Assembly: GCF_028710345.1 (NCBI RefSeq)
Contig: NZ_JAQTUH010000003.1
Coordinates: 186,001 to 250,000 of the forward strand
Source of the DNA: Sulfuricurvum sp.
Lineage (GTDB): Bacteria > Campylobacterota > Campylobacteria > Campylobacterales > Sulfurimonadaceae
Reading direction: 5' to 3'
DNA: 64,000 nt
A program made the translations under genes and the position numbers. Numbering within the stretch: the stretch's first letter is position 1; each line of letters starts with the position of its first letter. A model generated the notes under the pieces. That model worked only from the letters and a program-made list of their open reading frames with translations, was not told the origin of the DNA and did no database searches. Positions 27,217 through 34,906 of the stretch are shown here, piece after piece.

Positions 27217-28431
27217 TTATAGTGACTTCACCAAGATATGTTTATTCATCATTTCGGTTACAACACCAATATTATATTTATGGACATGTTGGGCAATCGT
27301 GCTCCCTTTGGGATTCTCTTCTTGCTCACTCATCCAGTTTTTCGGACTATATGAGGCGATACCATCGAAAATCTTTAAAATCATTTCCTTATCGAGCGGC
27401 ACTTTGGGATTATCCGTGATACGACCCAGATTATCCCCCTCGTTAAAGCAAAGCAACTCCAGCAATAACACTCTATCTTTTTTAAATTGCTCAAAAAACG
27501 TCGCTATTTTACTCGCCCGCATCTGCTGAAGTTTCGAAACTTTCCCATGATTATCGATGATAAAGAGCATACGACTCTTGATTTTGACCGGAATCTGAAT
27601 ATCGATTAACGGCTCCACCCGATTTTTATCCTCATGACCTGAACCGTTACCGTATTCGCGGTAGCACTGCGGTTTTGCGATATCATGATAAATCGCACAC
27701 AGTTTTAAGAGAGGTGACTCATTTCGTAACTCCCGAAGCACCATCATCGCATGGACAAAAAGAGATGATTCGTGGTGATGCTTCGTCCCCTCTTTGAGCG
27801 TTGTTAGGTTATAAATAGAGGGGAATACATACCCCAAAACCCCCAGTTCAAACAACGTCTCAAAAAAAAGATGGGAATCTTCCAGCATCAGTACCTTTTC
27901 GATCTCCTTCCAAACCCGATCACCTTGTAGGTGTTTTAGCTCCTCTCGCATACGGTACACTAACACTTTCGTAGAGGGGTGGATACTCCATTCATAGCCA
28001 AACGTCGCCCGAAATCTCGCCAAACGGAGCACCCGCAGAGGGTCTTCGACAAAAGCATCGGAAGTGTGGCGTAACATCTTTTTTTCTATATCATCTCTCC
28101 CATTAAAAGGGTCGATATAGCACCCATTCTCTTCATCATAGGCTATCGCATTGATGCTCAAATCCCGTCGCATCAAATCTTCGTGCAAGGTTACATCGGC
28201 AGTATCGGTTTCAAAACCGTTGTACCCCACCCCTATTTTACGCTCAACCCTTGCCAGTGCCAATTCTGAGCCATCCTCTCTGAGAAAAACAGGAAAATCT
28301 TTCCCCACTTGTCTGAGATGCGAAAACTCATCCACACCATAACCGACCGCAACATAGTCTTTGTCTTTTATCTCCCGCCCAAGCAAAGCATCACGAACCG
28401 CCCCACCGACAAGATAAATTTGTTTTTTCAT
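27217..28431 (-). CDS. cca: CCA tRNA nucleotidyltransferase / poly(A) polymerase family with HD domain
   Basis: Adds or repairs the CCA end of tRNA. The nucleotidyltransferase head starts with IYLVGGAVRDALLG and has KDKDYVAVG where the metal-binding D-x-D lies. RRDLSINAIAYDE and DPLRVLRLARFRA motifs follow. A C-terminal HD domain (HHHESSLFVHAMMV, IYHDIAKP) gives phosphohydrolase potential, as in class-II gammaproteobacterial Cca. I chose ATG 28431, which gives the family's short start; the reading frame extends 19 codons upstream without homology and into the DUF2442 gene. 404 residues. Confidence 0.88.
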   Translation of the reverse strand: MKKQIYLVGGAVRDALLGREIKDKDYVAVGYGVDEFSHLRQVGKDFPVFLREDGSELALARVERKIGVGYNGFETDTADVTLHEDLMRRDLSINAIAYDEENGCYIDPFNGRDDIEKKMLRHTSDAFVEDPLRVLRLARFRATFGYEWSIHPSTKVLVYRMREELKHLQGDRVWKEIEKVLMLEDSHLFFETLFELGVLGYVFPSIYNLTTLKEGTKHHHESSLFVHAMMVLRELRNESPLLKLCAIYHDIAKPQCYREYGNGSGHEDKNRVEPLIDIQIPVKIKSRMLFIIDNHGKVSKLQQMRASKIATFFEQFKKDRVLLLELLCFNEGDNLGRITDNPKVPLDKEMILKIFDGIASYSPKNWMSEQEENPKGSTIAQHVHKYNIGVVTEMMNKHILVKSL

Positions 28432-28441
28432 ACCTTGCCAG

Positions 28442-28687
28442 TCACCCAGCCATCTCATACAGTCGTTCAGGTGCAATATCAGCACCATTTACCCACACAA
28501 TCGTGTCTAAATCACTATCAAAATGAACCGTTTGAAAAACGTCTAACTCTTTTAATGGAGCAAAAACGGTCTCGTCGTTTTTTGATTTGATATAATTTTC
28601 TAAATCAATTTCTGATTCTTTACCGTCATTAAAACGGACGAATACTCGATAATCACCACGATATACGGCATCAACTAACCAAATCAT
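28442..28687 (-). CDS. DUF2442 protein
   Basis: An 81-residue acidic protein with the DUF2442 layout: a short strand pair (VDAVYRGDYRVFVRF-D-G-K), an ID-L-E segment, and a final W-x-N-G-A-D-I-A-P-E-R-L-Y motif. Strong GGAGGTAGG ribosome site. DUF2442 and DUF4160 genes very often sit side by side, as here, and have been suggested to be toxin-antitoxin-like; no activity is established that I know of. Confidence 0.8.
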   Translation of the reverse strand: MIWLVDAVYRGDYRVFVRFNDGKESEIDLENYIKSKNDETVFAPLKELDVFQTVHFDSDLDTIVWVNGADIAPERLYEMAG

Positions 28688-28697
28688 TACCTACCTC

Positions 28698-28958
28698 CTA
28701 TACCAAAGGTTCTATTTTTTGTGGTTCTTTACCTGCTCGGGCAAGTTCCCAATCCGCAAGCAATTCATCACGATGATCATAAGCCCATTCAAGAACCAAA
28801 GAAACAACTTTTTTGGGTAAATTTCCTTCTTGAATTTTTAACTCATGGATGAGGAAACTTGCTCGATATTCATTGTATTTTACATGAAAATGAGGAGGGT
28901 TGTGTTCATCATAGTAAAATGAGATGATGATCCCTAAAAAACGGCTCACTTCTGGCAT
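28698..28958 (-). CDS. DUF4160 protein
   Basis: 86 residues with the DUF4160 core: F-L-G-I-I-I-S-F-Y-Y-D-E-H-N-P-P-H-F-H-V-K-Y (the H-x-P-P-H-F-H-V signature), then an ASF strand and a helix with W-A-x-x-H-R-D-E-L-L-A-D-W. It begins 10 bases ahead of the DUF2442 gene with GGGGAGGG upstream. The pair forms a compact two-gene unit of unknown role. Confidence 0.82.
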   Translation of the reverse strand: MPEVSRFLGIIISFYYDEHNPPHFHVKYNEYRASFLIHELKIQEGNLPKKVVSLVLEWAYDHRDELLADWELARAGKEPQKIEPLV

Positions 28959-29008
28959 CTATCCCTCCCCTTCGTAATTGGATAAATTATATCCCAAAAC
29001 TGATAGTT

Positions 29009-29605
29009 TTATATTTTTTTTGTCTTTAGATATTGCAAAATATTATTCCAATCATCTTTATAATAATTTTTTATAAAAGTTTTAATACTTTTTATCTCTC
29101 TCATTTTCCGTTTTTCTAGCGCAATCATACGACTGTCGTCATCTAACATTTCTGTCAATTTTTGAAGATTGTGTTCATCCTCTACAGTTCGATTAGAAAT
29201 ACTTTTTAACCAACGTTCTTCATCTATTGCTTGCGCTATCAGATCCAAATAATCCTTAGGTAAGTCATCGTGAGAATAATAGACCACATTACCACTCTTT
29301 TGGATATATATCTCATTCAATATTACACAATCTGAGTTAAGATCTTTTATAAGTTGATTGTGAATAGTTATATCTATTTTTTGACCTTCATAACTATTCC
29401 AATTATGTGGAGCATATATATTATTATGTTCGATAAGACCAAAATGAATATCTATATCAATATGATAATATCGATGCAAATAATATTTTAGTATGAATGG
29501 TATCCGGTTACAAGCACCTTTAATATTATCTTCTTCAATTTTATCTGCTATTAAAGTACTGATCTTTTTAATTATTTCTTGGGCAGATAAGGGGTTTTTA
29601 TTCAT
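29009..29605 (-). CDS. AT-rich orphan protein, possible Cys-His-Asp transferase/peptidase fold
   Basis: A 198-residue protein I do not recognise as a whole. The order Cys32 (GACNRIP at the head of a helix), His67 in APHNWNS and Asp78 in KIDITIHN, with a strand between the last two, is the order seen in transglutaminase-like and papain-like enzymes, so a thiol enzyme is possible. The C-terminal half is helical and charged. No signal peptide or membrane segment. Base composition is much more AT-rich than nadA upstream, and a large palindromic repeat lies between them, suggesting later arrival. Confidence 0.5.
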   Translation of the reverse strand: MNKNPLSAQEIIKKISTLIADKIEEDNIKGACNRIPFILKYYLHRYYHIDIDIHFGLIEHNNIYAPHNWNSYEGQKIDITIHNQLIKDLNSDCVILNEIYIQKSGNVVYYSHDDLPKDYLDLIAQAIDEERWLKSISNRTVEDEHNLQKLTEMLDDDSRMIALEKRKMREIKSIKTFIKNYYKDDWNNILQYLKTKKI

Positions 29606-29637
29606 AGTAAGTCATCTTCTTTTTTATAACTAGATTC

Positions 29638-29702
29638 CCGTTCGCCCTGAGCCTGTCGAAGGGTGAGAAAAGTTCATGGTTCGACTAGCTCAGGGCGAAC
29701 GG
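29638..29702. repeat. Family B dispersed palindromic repeat (full copy)
   Basis: Two 23-base arms at 29638-29660 and 29680-29702, inverted, matching at 21 of 23 positions around a 19-base spacer; the outer 15 bases are perfect. The core reads CGTTCGCCCTGAGC. One half-copy is repeated near 46367-46392. Very similar strings occur, from memory, in many unrelated bacteria. It sits between nadA and the AT-rich orphan. Confidence 0.85.
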
Positions 29703-29709
29703 AAATTTA

Positions 29710-30708
29710 CTATAACGCCATCATTCTCTCTAATGCGATTTTCGCCCAATATGCCGTATCTTCATCGACAAAAATCTCATTAATCGGTTCACCGTCCTCA
29801 ATCGCTTTGAGCGTATTGTACAAATCTTCCAATGTCGTCTCGTTCATCGTCGGACATTCGGGCTTGGTCGAGGAGAGGATATACGTATTGGATGGGCGGA
29901 GGCGGTTGACCATGTTAAACTCCGTCCCTACCGCCACTTTTTGCTCTGCGGGGAGTTCGGTGATGTATTTGATAAGTTGCGAAGTCGATCCGACGAAATC
30001 GGCACGGTCACAAATAGCAGGATCACATTCAGGGTGGACAGCGATCAAAATTCCGGGATATTTGTTGCGGTAAAACTCGATGTCATCGACGCTAAAGAGC
30101 TGATGGACGGAGCAAAATCCGTCGTAGCAAATGATATCGGCTTCTTTGGGATCGGTTCCATCACCGAGTACGCACGATTTGAGTCCCATCATATTGGCGA
30201 TATTTTGTCCTAAACAGCGATCAGGGACGAAAAGGATTTTTTTACCTTCTGCGAGTGCATTGGTAATAATCGTTTTGGCATTGGAGCTGGTGCACACCAT
30301 TCCACCCATTTTTCCGACGCGAGCTTTTACCGCCGCATCAGAGTTGATATAGGTGATCGGGAGGATGTTTTCCGCTTTGATCCCTGCATCTTCGAGTTTT
30401 TGAATCGATTGGTCATAATACAATCCATCAATCATTTTTGCCATCGCGCAACAGGCGATTTTCGGCATTACAACCCGTTTGTGGGGGCTGAGGATTTTGA
30501 CACTTTGTCCCATAAATCCGACACCGCAAAACACGACAAACTCTTTATCATCCGCCATCGTCCGTTTCGCCAGTTCTAACGAATCACCCGTAATATCCCC
30601 CATCTCAAACACTTCATCACGTTGATAAAAGTGCGCCACTACAGTGACACTGAGACGATTTTTTAAATCCATAATTTTTTGTTTATATTCTTCTGCGGTA
30701 GTTTTCAA
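29710..30708 (-). CDS. nadA: Quinolinate synthase A
   Basis: Fe-S enzyme that condenses iminoaspartate with dihydroxyacetone phosphate, first committed step of NAD synthesis after NadB. The three cluster cysteines fall in FCGVGFMGQS, MVCTSSNA and HPECDPAICD; VVAHFYQRDEV near the start matches the conserved substrate motif. 332 residues. Start is a TTG 7 bases after AAGGA. Upstream, a 109-base divergent region with a hairpin separates it from plsY. Confidence 0.94.
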   Translation of the reverse strand: MKTTAEEYKQKIMDLKNRLSVTVVAHFYQRDEVFEMGDITGDSLELAKRTMADDKEFVVFCGVGFMGQSVKILSPHKRVVMPKIACCAMAKMIDGLYYDQSIQKLEDAGIKAENILPITYINSDAAVKARVGKMGGMVCTSSNAKTIITNALAEGKKILFVPDRCLGQNIANMMGLKSCVLGDGTDPKEADIICYDGFCSVHQLFSVDDIEFYRNKYPGILIAVHPECDPAICDRADFVGSTSQLIKYITELPAEQKVAVGTEFNMVNRLRPSNTYILSSTKPECPTMNETTLEDLYNTLKAIEDGEPINEIFVDEDTAYWAKIALERMMAL

Positions 30709-30740
30709 AACCGTTCCTTCATATTCGTTAAAACGATATT

Positions 30741-30757
30741 ATAGCTTTTTTAGCTAT
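30741..30757. promoter_or_regulatory. Small inverted repeat in nadA/plsY divergent promoter region
   Basis: ATAGCT and AGCTAT are arranged as an inverted repeat around TTTTT in the 109-base gap between nadA (minus) and plsY (plus). It could be an operator for either gene or part of a terminator-like structure; no regulator can be named from sequence. Confidence 0.3.
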
Positions 30758-30817
30758 CTGTTACGATTATTCAATTATAATTGCCGAACAAATTTATATA
30801 TTAAAGAGTCATGACTT

Positions 30818-31432
30818 ATGGATTTATTCTTCAACCACAACGTACAAATGTATCTCGTAGCGTATCTTTTAGGGGGAATCCCCTTTGGTCTTCTGTTGGC
30901 AAAAATGTTTGCAGGTGTCAATATCAAAGAATCGGGTTCAGGGAGTATCGGAGCAACCAATGTTTTACGTGTTGTCAAAGAGACTAACCCCTCTCTCGCC
31001 AAAAAATTGGGAGCCGCAACCTTAGCACTCGATGCTCTCAAAGGAATTTTGGTAGTTCTCGCCGCTAAATATTTTGGATTCGATGAGAGTGTCCAATGGC
31101 TCGTTGCGGTTCTCGCCGTTTTAGGTCACTGCTTTAGCCCTTATATGTGGTTTGAAGGGGGTAAAGGGGTGGCAACAGGTATGGGCGTTATGGCGGTTAT
31201 GCTCCCCATCCAGACAGCAATCGCCTTGGTTGTATGGGCAATTGCGGCAAAAACTATCCGCATTTCATCATTGTCGTCGATGCTCGGTCTTCTTGCACTT
31301 ATCATCGCCTCATTCGTAATGCAACCTGAACTGTTTCACGCTCCAGTTCTTTTTATCTCTTTTATTATCTTTTACAAACACATTCCCAATTTCGTCCGCT
31401 TATTTAAAGGGGAAGAGAAACGGGTAGCATGA
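30818..31432 (+). CDS. plsY: Glycerol-3-phosphate acyltransferase PlsY
   Basis: Uses acyl-phosphate to make lysophosphatidate at the inner membrane. Multi-pass protein of 204 residues with the family's three motifs: IPFGLLLAKMFAGVNIKESGSGSIGATNVLR, HCFSPYMWFEGGKGVATGMG, and the later KHIPNFVRLFKGEE. ATG at 30818; ribosome site weak (AAAGAG). folB starts in an ATGA overlap. Confidence 0.93.
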   Translation: MDLFFNHNVQMYLVAYLLGGIPFGLLLAKMFAGVNIKESGSGSIGATNVLRVVKETNPSLAKKLGAATLALDALKGILVVLAAKYFGFDESVQWLVAVLAVLGHCFSPYMWFEGGKGVATGMGVMAVMLPIQTAIALVVWAIAAKTIRISSLSSMLGLLALIIASFVMQPELFHAPVLFISFIIFYKHIPNFVRLFKGEEKRVA

Positions 31433-31773
31433 AAATTTTAATCGAGAATCTCACCTTTGAGTCAATTATCGGGATTCTTGATCATGAACGTACAACCCCT
31501 CAAACCGTACAGGTTGATTGTACAATCGATTACCATTACTCTTTGAACTACTTTATCAACTATGCCGATGTTGTACACCTCATTCAAACCACTATGGATA
31601 AAGAAAAATTTGAGTTGATCGAAGAGGCATTGGAATCTCTCTCCAAAATCCTCAAAGATGCTTTTCCCCGTATTCATACACTCGAATTAACCATTCGTAA
31701 ACCCAATATTCTTCCAAATTGCACGGTAGGCGTTTCCTATAGTAAACAATTTATTCACAATAATCCATTATAA
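31429..31773 (+). CDS. folB: Dihydroneopterin aldolase family protein (FolB-like)
   Basis: A 114-residue tunnelling-fold protein: an opening I-E-N-L-T-F-E-S-I-I-G-I-L-D-H-E-R-x-x-P-Q strand matches FolB, with a later YADVVHLI and FELIEEALESLSK-I helix containing the conserved Glu. Expected to cleave 7,8-dihydroneopterin in folate synthesis. The equivalent gene lies next to hsrA in C. jejuni (Cj0356c, from memory). Translation is coupled to plsY. Confidence 0.85.
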   Translation: MKILIENLTFESIIGILDHERTTPQTVQVDCTIDYHYSLNYFINYADVVHLIQTTMDKEKFELIEEALESLSKILKDAFPRIHTLELTIRKPNILPNCTVGVSYSKQFIHNNPL

Positions 31774-31798
31774 TTTCAAAAAAACAAGGATTTTCACT

Positions 31799-32431
31799 AT
31801 GAAACGAACTTCAATATCTCTCCTCATGGCAGGCTTTTTATTCATCGGATGCGCTGAAAGCGGTCTTACCAAAGCGCAAACAGGTGCCCTCATTGGAGGC
31901 TTAGCAGGTGCTGTAGCAGGTAAAAGTACTAGCAACCATAGCAATAAGCGCGCCGTTATCGGTGGAGCAGTCGGTGCACTTGCTGGATACGGCATTGGTG
32001 CCTATATGGACAAACAACAAGCTGATTTAAATCAAGAGCTTAAAGGGAGTGGTGTCCAAGTAGACCGTCAAGGAAATAACATTAATCTCAATATGCCTGG
32101 TGGAATTACATTTGATACGGCACAAGCAAATATCAAACCTAACTTCACATCGGTTTTAGATGATATTGCTAATATCATGAGCAAATATCCGGAAACTAAG
32201 ATTGAAGTTCAAGGGCATACCGATAATGTAGGAAGTGATACAAACAACCTTACTCTCTCTCAATTACGTGCACAAAGTGTTGCTACCTACCTCACCTCAC
32301 ACGGCGTAGACTCTTCCCGTATTAAATCGGTCGGATATGGTGAGAGTATGCCAAAAGCGTCTAACGATACACCAGCAGGTCGTGAATCTAACCGACGTGT
32401 TGAAATTAAAATCGTTCCAAATCCTGCATAA
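31799..32431 (+). CDS. OmpA-family lipoprotein with glycine-zipper domain
   Basis: A lipobox (LFIGCAES) makes Cys18 the likely lipid-anchor residue. A glycine-zipper stretch (about 30-70; G-A-L-I-G-G-L-A-G repeats) is followed by a peptidoglycan-binding OmpA domain: VQGHTDNVGSDTNNLTLSQLRAQSV, then YGESMPKASNDTPAGRESNRRVEI. It is Pal/YiaD-like, 210 residues, likely an envelope stabiliser linking outer membrane and wall. Independent short transcript between folB and hsrA. Confidence 0.88.
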   Translation: MKRTSISLLMAGFLFIGCAESGLTKAQTGALIGGLAGAVAGKSTSNHSNKRAVIGGAVGALAGYGIGAYMDKQQADLNQELKGSGVQVDRQGNNINLNMPGGITFDTAQANIKPNFTSVLDDIANIMSKYPETKIEVQGHTDNVGSDTNNLTLSQLRAQSVATYLTSHGVDSSRIKSVGYGESMPKASNDTPAGRESNRRVEIKIVPNPA

Positions 32432-32444
32432 GAGTTTTTACCTC

Positions 32445-32482
32445 CCTTAAAATGGGGTGTAAAAACCCCAAAAAATACACCA
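32445..32482 (+). terminator. Weak stem-loop after the OmpA lipoprotein gene
   Basis: GGGG and CCCC arms around TGTAAAAA (near 32455-32470), with A-runs on the downstream side in plus orientation. Only four strong pairs, so a weak or bidirectional terminator at best. It lies 15-40 bases after the stop and ahead of the hsrA promoter repeats. Confidence 0.3.
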
Positions 32483-32506
32483 ACTCTGTTCAAAATCATT
32501 TCATTT

Positions 32507-32557
32507 TTTAAAAATTATTTAAAAATAGTTTAAAAATTTCTAAAACTATGGTATGAT
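32507..32557 (+). promoter_or_regulatory. hsrA promoter with three 11-bp-period TTTAAAAAT boxes
   Basis: Exact nonamers TTTAAAAAT start at 32507, 32518 and 32529, each 11 bases apart. Fourteen bases after the last comes an extended -10, TGG-TATGAT (-10 at 32552-32557), and hsrA starts at 32588 behind AGAGGAA. HP1043/HsrA of H. pylori is reported, from memory, to bind tandem TTTAAG-like hexamers with the same 11-bp period and to regulate itself, so this is most likely an autoregulatory site. Confidence 0.6.
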
Positions 32558-32587
32558 TTCGGGAAAATTTCACCTAGAGGAATGTGA

Positions 32588-33262
32588 ATGCGTATTCTGA
32601 TCATTGAAGATGAAGTAACCCTCAATAAAACCCTAGCAGAAGGGCTAAAAGAGTTCGGCTACCAAAGCGATGTCGTTGAGACACTAAAAGACGGTGAGTA
32701 TTATCTCGATATCCGTAACTATGACCTAATTTTAATGGATTGGATGCTTCCTGATGGTAACAGCGTCGATATCATCCCTGATATCAAACACAACACTCCT
32801 AAAACAGTCGTTGTTGTACTTTCTGCACGTGATGATAATGAAAGTGAGATCGAAGCACTCCGTGCCGGTGCGGATGATTATATCCGTAAACCGTTCGATT
32901 TTGACGTATTGATCGCCCGTATCGAAGCACGTTTACGTTTTGGTGGTAGTAATATCATCGAAATTGATGATTTGACGATTAATCCTGAAGAGGAAAAAAT
33001 CATCTATAAAGAAAAAGAGATTGAACTTAAAGGGAAACCTTTCGAAGTATTGACCCACCTTGCTCGTCACCGTGATCAAATCGTCTCTAAAGAACAACTT
33101 CTTGATGCTATCTGGGAAGAACCTGAATTGGTTACACCAAACGTTATTGAGGTTGCTATCAACCAAATCCGTCAAAAAATGGATAAACCACTCGGTATTA
33201 CTACGATTGAAACCGTTCGTCGTCGCGGATACCGTTTTTGCTTCCCTAAAGAAGTAAATTAA
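32588..33262 (+). CDS. hsrA: HsrA-type (HP1043/Cj0355c) OmpR-family response regulator
   Basis: 224 residues. The DNA-binding half is close to H. pylori HP1043 as I remember it (GKPFEVLTHLARHRDQIVSK, TPNVIEVAINQIRQKMDKPL, ETVRRRGYRFC). HP1043 is an essential orphan regulator whose receiver has lost the phosphorylation site. Here the receiver is normal: E7/D8, Asp51 in LILMDWMLPDG, Ser79 and Lys in YIRKPFD. A kinase gene follows directly, so in this organism it can be part of a true two-component system. Promoter has three tandem boxes. Confidence 0.92.
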   Translation: MRILIIEDEVTLNKTLAEGLKEFGYQSDVVETLKDGEYYLDIRNYDLILMDWMLPDGNSVDIIPDIKHNTPKTVVVVLSARDDNESEIEALRAGADDYIRKPFDFDVLIARIEARLRFGGSNIIEIDDLTINPEEEKIIYKEKEIELKGKPFEVLTHLARHRDQIVSKEQLLDAIWEEPELVTPNVIEVAINQIRQKMDKPLGITTIETVRRRGYRFCFPKEVN

Positions 33263-33289
33263 CTTTTGCTATCATAAAAGGGACGGATT

Positions 33290-34591
33290 ATGTTTTCAAA
33301 ACGGAGCATAAGACGTCGTTTTTTACTTCAACTCATTGTCGCATCTGCGGCACTGGTTTTACTTTTTTCTTCATCACTCTATCTCTTTATCAAACAATCC
33401 ATTTATGACGAAAAACAAGCTGATTTGGTTCGTACCGCGCAAAATATTTGTACCTCAAAATCGCTTATCTCTTCACAACAAAACAATCCTGAACTTTTAT
33501 TAGGACTTAACGTAGAGCTTATAACTCTCCATAAAGAGGAGAACTTACTCGAGTTTTATGAAACACCAAAAGAGAATAAAAGAACCGATCTTACCCTTGT
33601 CTATCCTTTTGATTTTGAACACTCAACCTACCTCAAAGTGAGTCGCGATATTACCTCAACCAAACTATTACTCAAAAAAATTCTCCGCTCTATTTTTTTG
33701 ATTAATGCTTTTGGGTTTATCGTTATTATCCTCTACGCTATCGCTTTTTCTAAAATGCTTATTGCCCCTGTCAGTGCCCTCAGCCGCCGTCTTGCCAACA
33801 TGAATGAGCACTTACTGCGTCCTATTGCCGTAGAACACCTCCCAGAGGAGTTTGAACCGTTGGGGGAAACACTTAACCGCCTGATGGGACGGATTCAGAA
33901 TTTTGTCAAATATCAAAAGGAGCTTTTTATCGGAGCTGCCCATGAGCTTAAAACCCCTCTTGCCGTTATCAAACTCAAAAATCAAGTAACACTCATCAAA
34001 AAACGCTCTCCTGAAGAGTACATCGAAGCGATAAGAATCACCAACCAAAGTGTCGATGAGATGAATAAGATTGTCGCCAATATCCTCAACATCGGTCGCC
34101 AAGAGGGGGCTCAACTGGAAATGCCTTCCGAAGCCGATATTATCAAAGTACTCAAAAAGTGGGAGGGGGATTTTACCCTTTTAGCAAACAGTGAAAATAA
34201 ACATCTCCAAACCCATTTTGAACCGGAGAGTTTTAGTGCCGTATTGCAAGTGACGCTACTGAATCAAATACTCCAAAACTTTTTACAAAATGCCCTTAAA
34301 TTTACCCCTGAGGGGAGAACTATCATCTTCCAAAGTTCCCTTGATGGTAACAATATTATTATCGAAGTGATTGACGAGGGGTGCGGAATCGATGACACTG
34401 TTGATCTTTTTGCCCCTTTTATGCGTCAGGGGAGCAAATCGGGGGTTGGATTGGGACTGTTTTTGGCTAAAAGTGCGGCAGAAGCAATCGGAGCACAAAT
34501 TACCCTTACTAATCGTAATGACGGCTTTGAGGGAACCATTGCCAAGCTTATCCTCCCATCAAAACTCTATTGTTTGCTTCCTACAAGATAG
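33290..34591 (+). CDS. Sensor histidine kinase paired with HsrA
   Basis: 433 residues: transmembrane helices at about 12-33 and 132-153 around a small (about 100-residue) periplasmic domain, HAMP-like linker (about 155-205), HisKA with His218 in GAAHELKTPLAV, and ATPase boxes N (NQILQNFLQNALKF), G1 (DEGCGIDD) and G2 (SGVGLGLFLAKS). It lies 27 bases after hsrA. In C. jejuni fdxB follows the hsrA homologue with no kinase, so this gene has apparently been lost there, or gained here. Confidence 0.9.
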   Translation: MFSKRSIRRRFLLQLIVASAALVLLFSSSLYLFIKQSIYDEKQADLVRTAQNICTSKSLISSQQNNPELLLGLNVELITLHKEENLLEFYETPKENKRTDLTLVYPFDFEHSTYLKVSRDITSTKLLLKKILRSIFLINAFGFIVIILYAIAFSKMLIAPVSALSRRLANMNEHLLRPIAVEHLPEEFEPLGETLNRLMGRIQNFVKYQKELFIGAAHELKTPLAVIKLKNQVTLIKKRSPEEYIEAIRITNQSVDEMNKIVANILNIGRQEGAQLEMPSEADIIKVLKKWEGDFTLLANSENKHLQTHFEPESFSAVLQVTLLNQILQNFLQNALKFTPEGRTIIFQSSLDGNNIIIEVIDEGCGIDDTVDLFAPFMRQGSKSGVGLGLFLAKSAAEAIGAQITLTNRNDGFEGTIAKLILPSKLYCLLPTR

Positions 34592-34648
34592 AGTTAAGCT
34601 ACCTTTTGTTATAAATCGCGCACTATACTTTACACTAAGGTTTACTAT

Positions 34649-34906
34649 ATGCCATTAATTATCGTCGATGAATGTATCGCATGTGATGCATGCCGTGAAG
34701 AGTGTCCTATGGATGCGATCGAAGAGGGCGATCCGATTTATGTGATTGATCCGGATCGTTGTACAGAGTGCGTAGGAACGTATGATGAGCCTGCATGTAT
34801 TGCAGTATGTCCTGTTGATTGTATTATTCCCGATAAAGACAACGTAGAGACTATGCAAGAGCTCTTGTATAAACATAAACAACTCACTGAAGAAGATACA
34901 GAATAG
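34649..34906 (+). CDS. fdxB: 2[4Fe-4S] ferredoxin FdxB (YfhL type)
   Basis: 85-residue electron carrier. Cluster motif I is CxxCxxCxxxCP at Cys9-12-15-19; motif II has Cys38, Cys41, then an eight-residue gap before Cys50 and Cys54-Pro, the Alvin type with an inserted loop (CTECVGTYDEPACIAVCP). Together these ligate two 4Fe-4S clusters. C. jejuni Cj0354c in the same spot is fdxB. ppx starts at the next base after its stop. Confidence 0.92.
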   Translation: MPLIIVDECIACDACREECPMDAIEEGDPIYVIDPDRCTECVGTYDEPACIAVCPVDCIIPDKDNVETMQELLYKHKQLTEEDTE

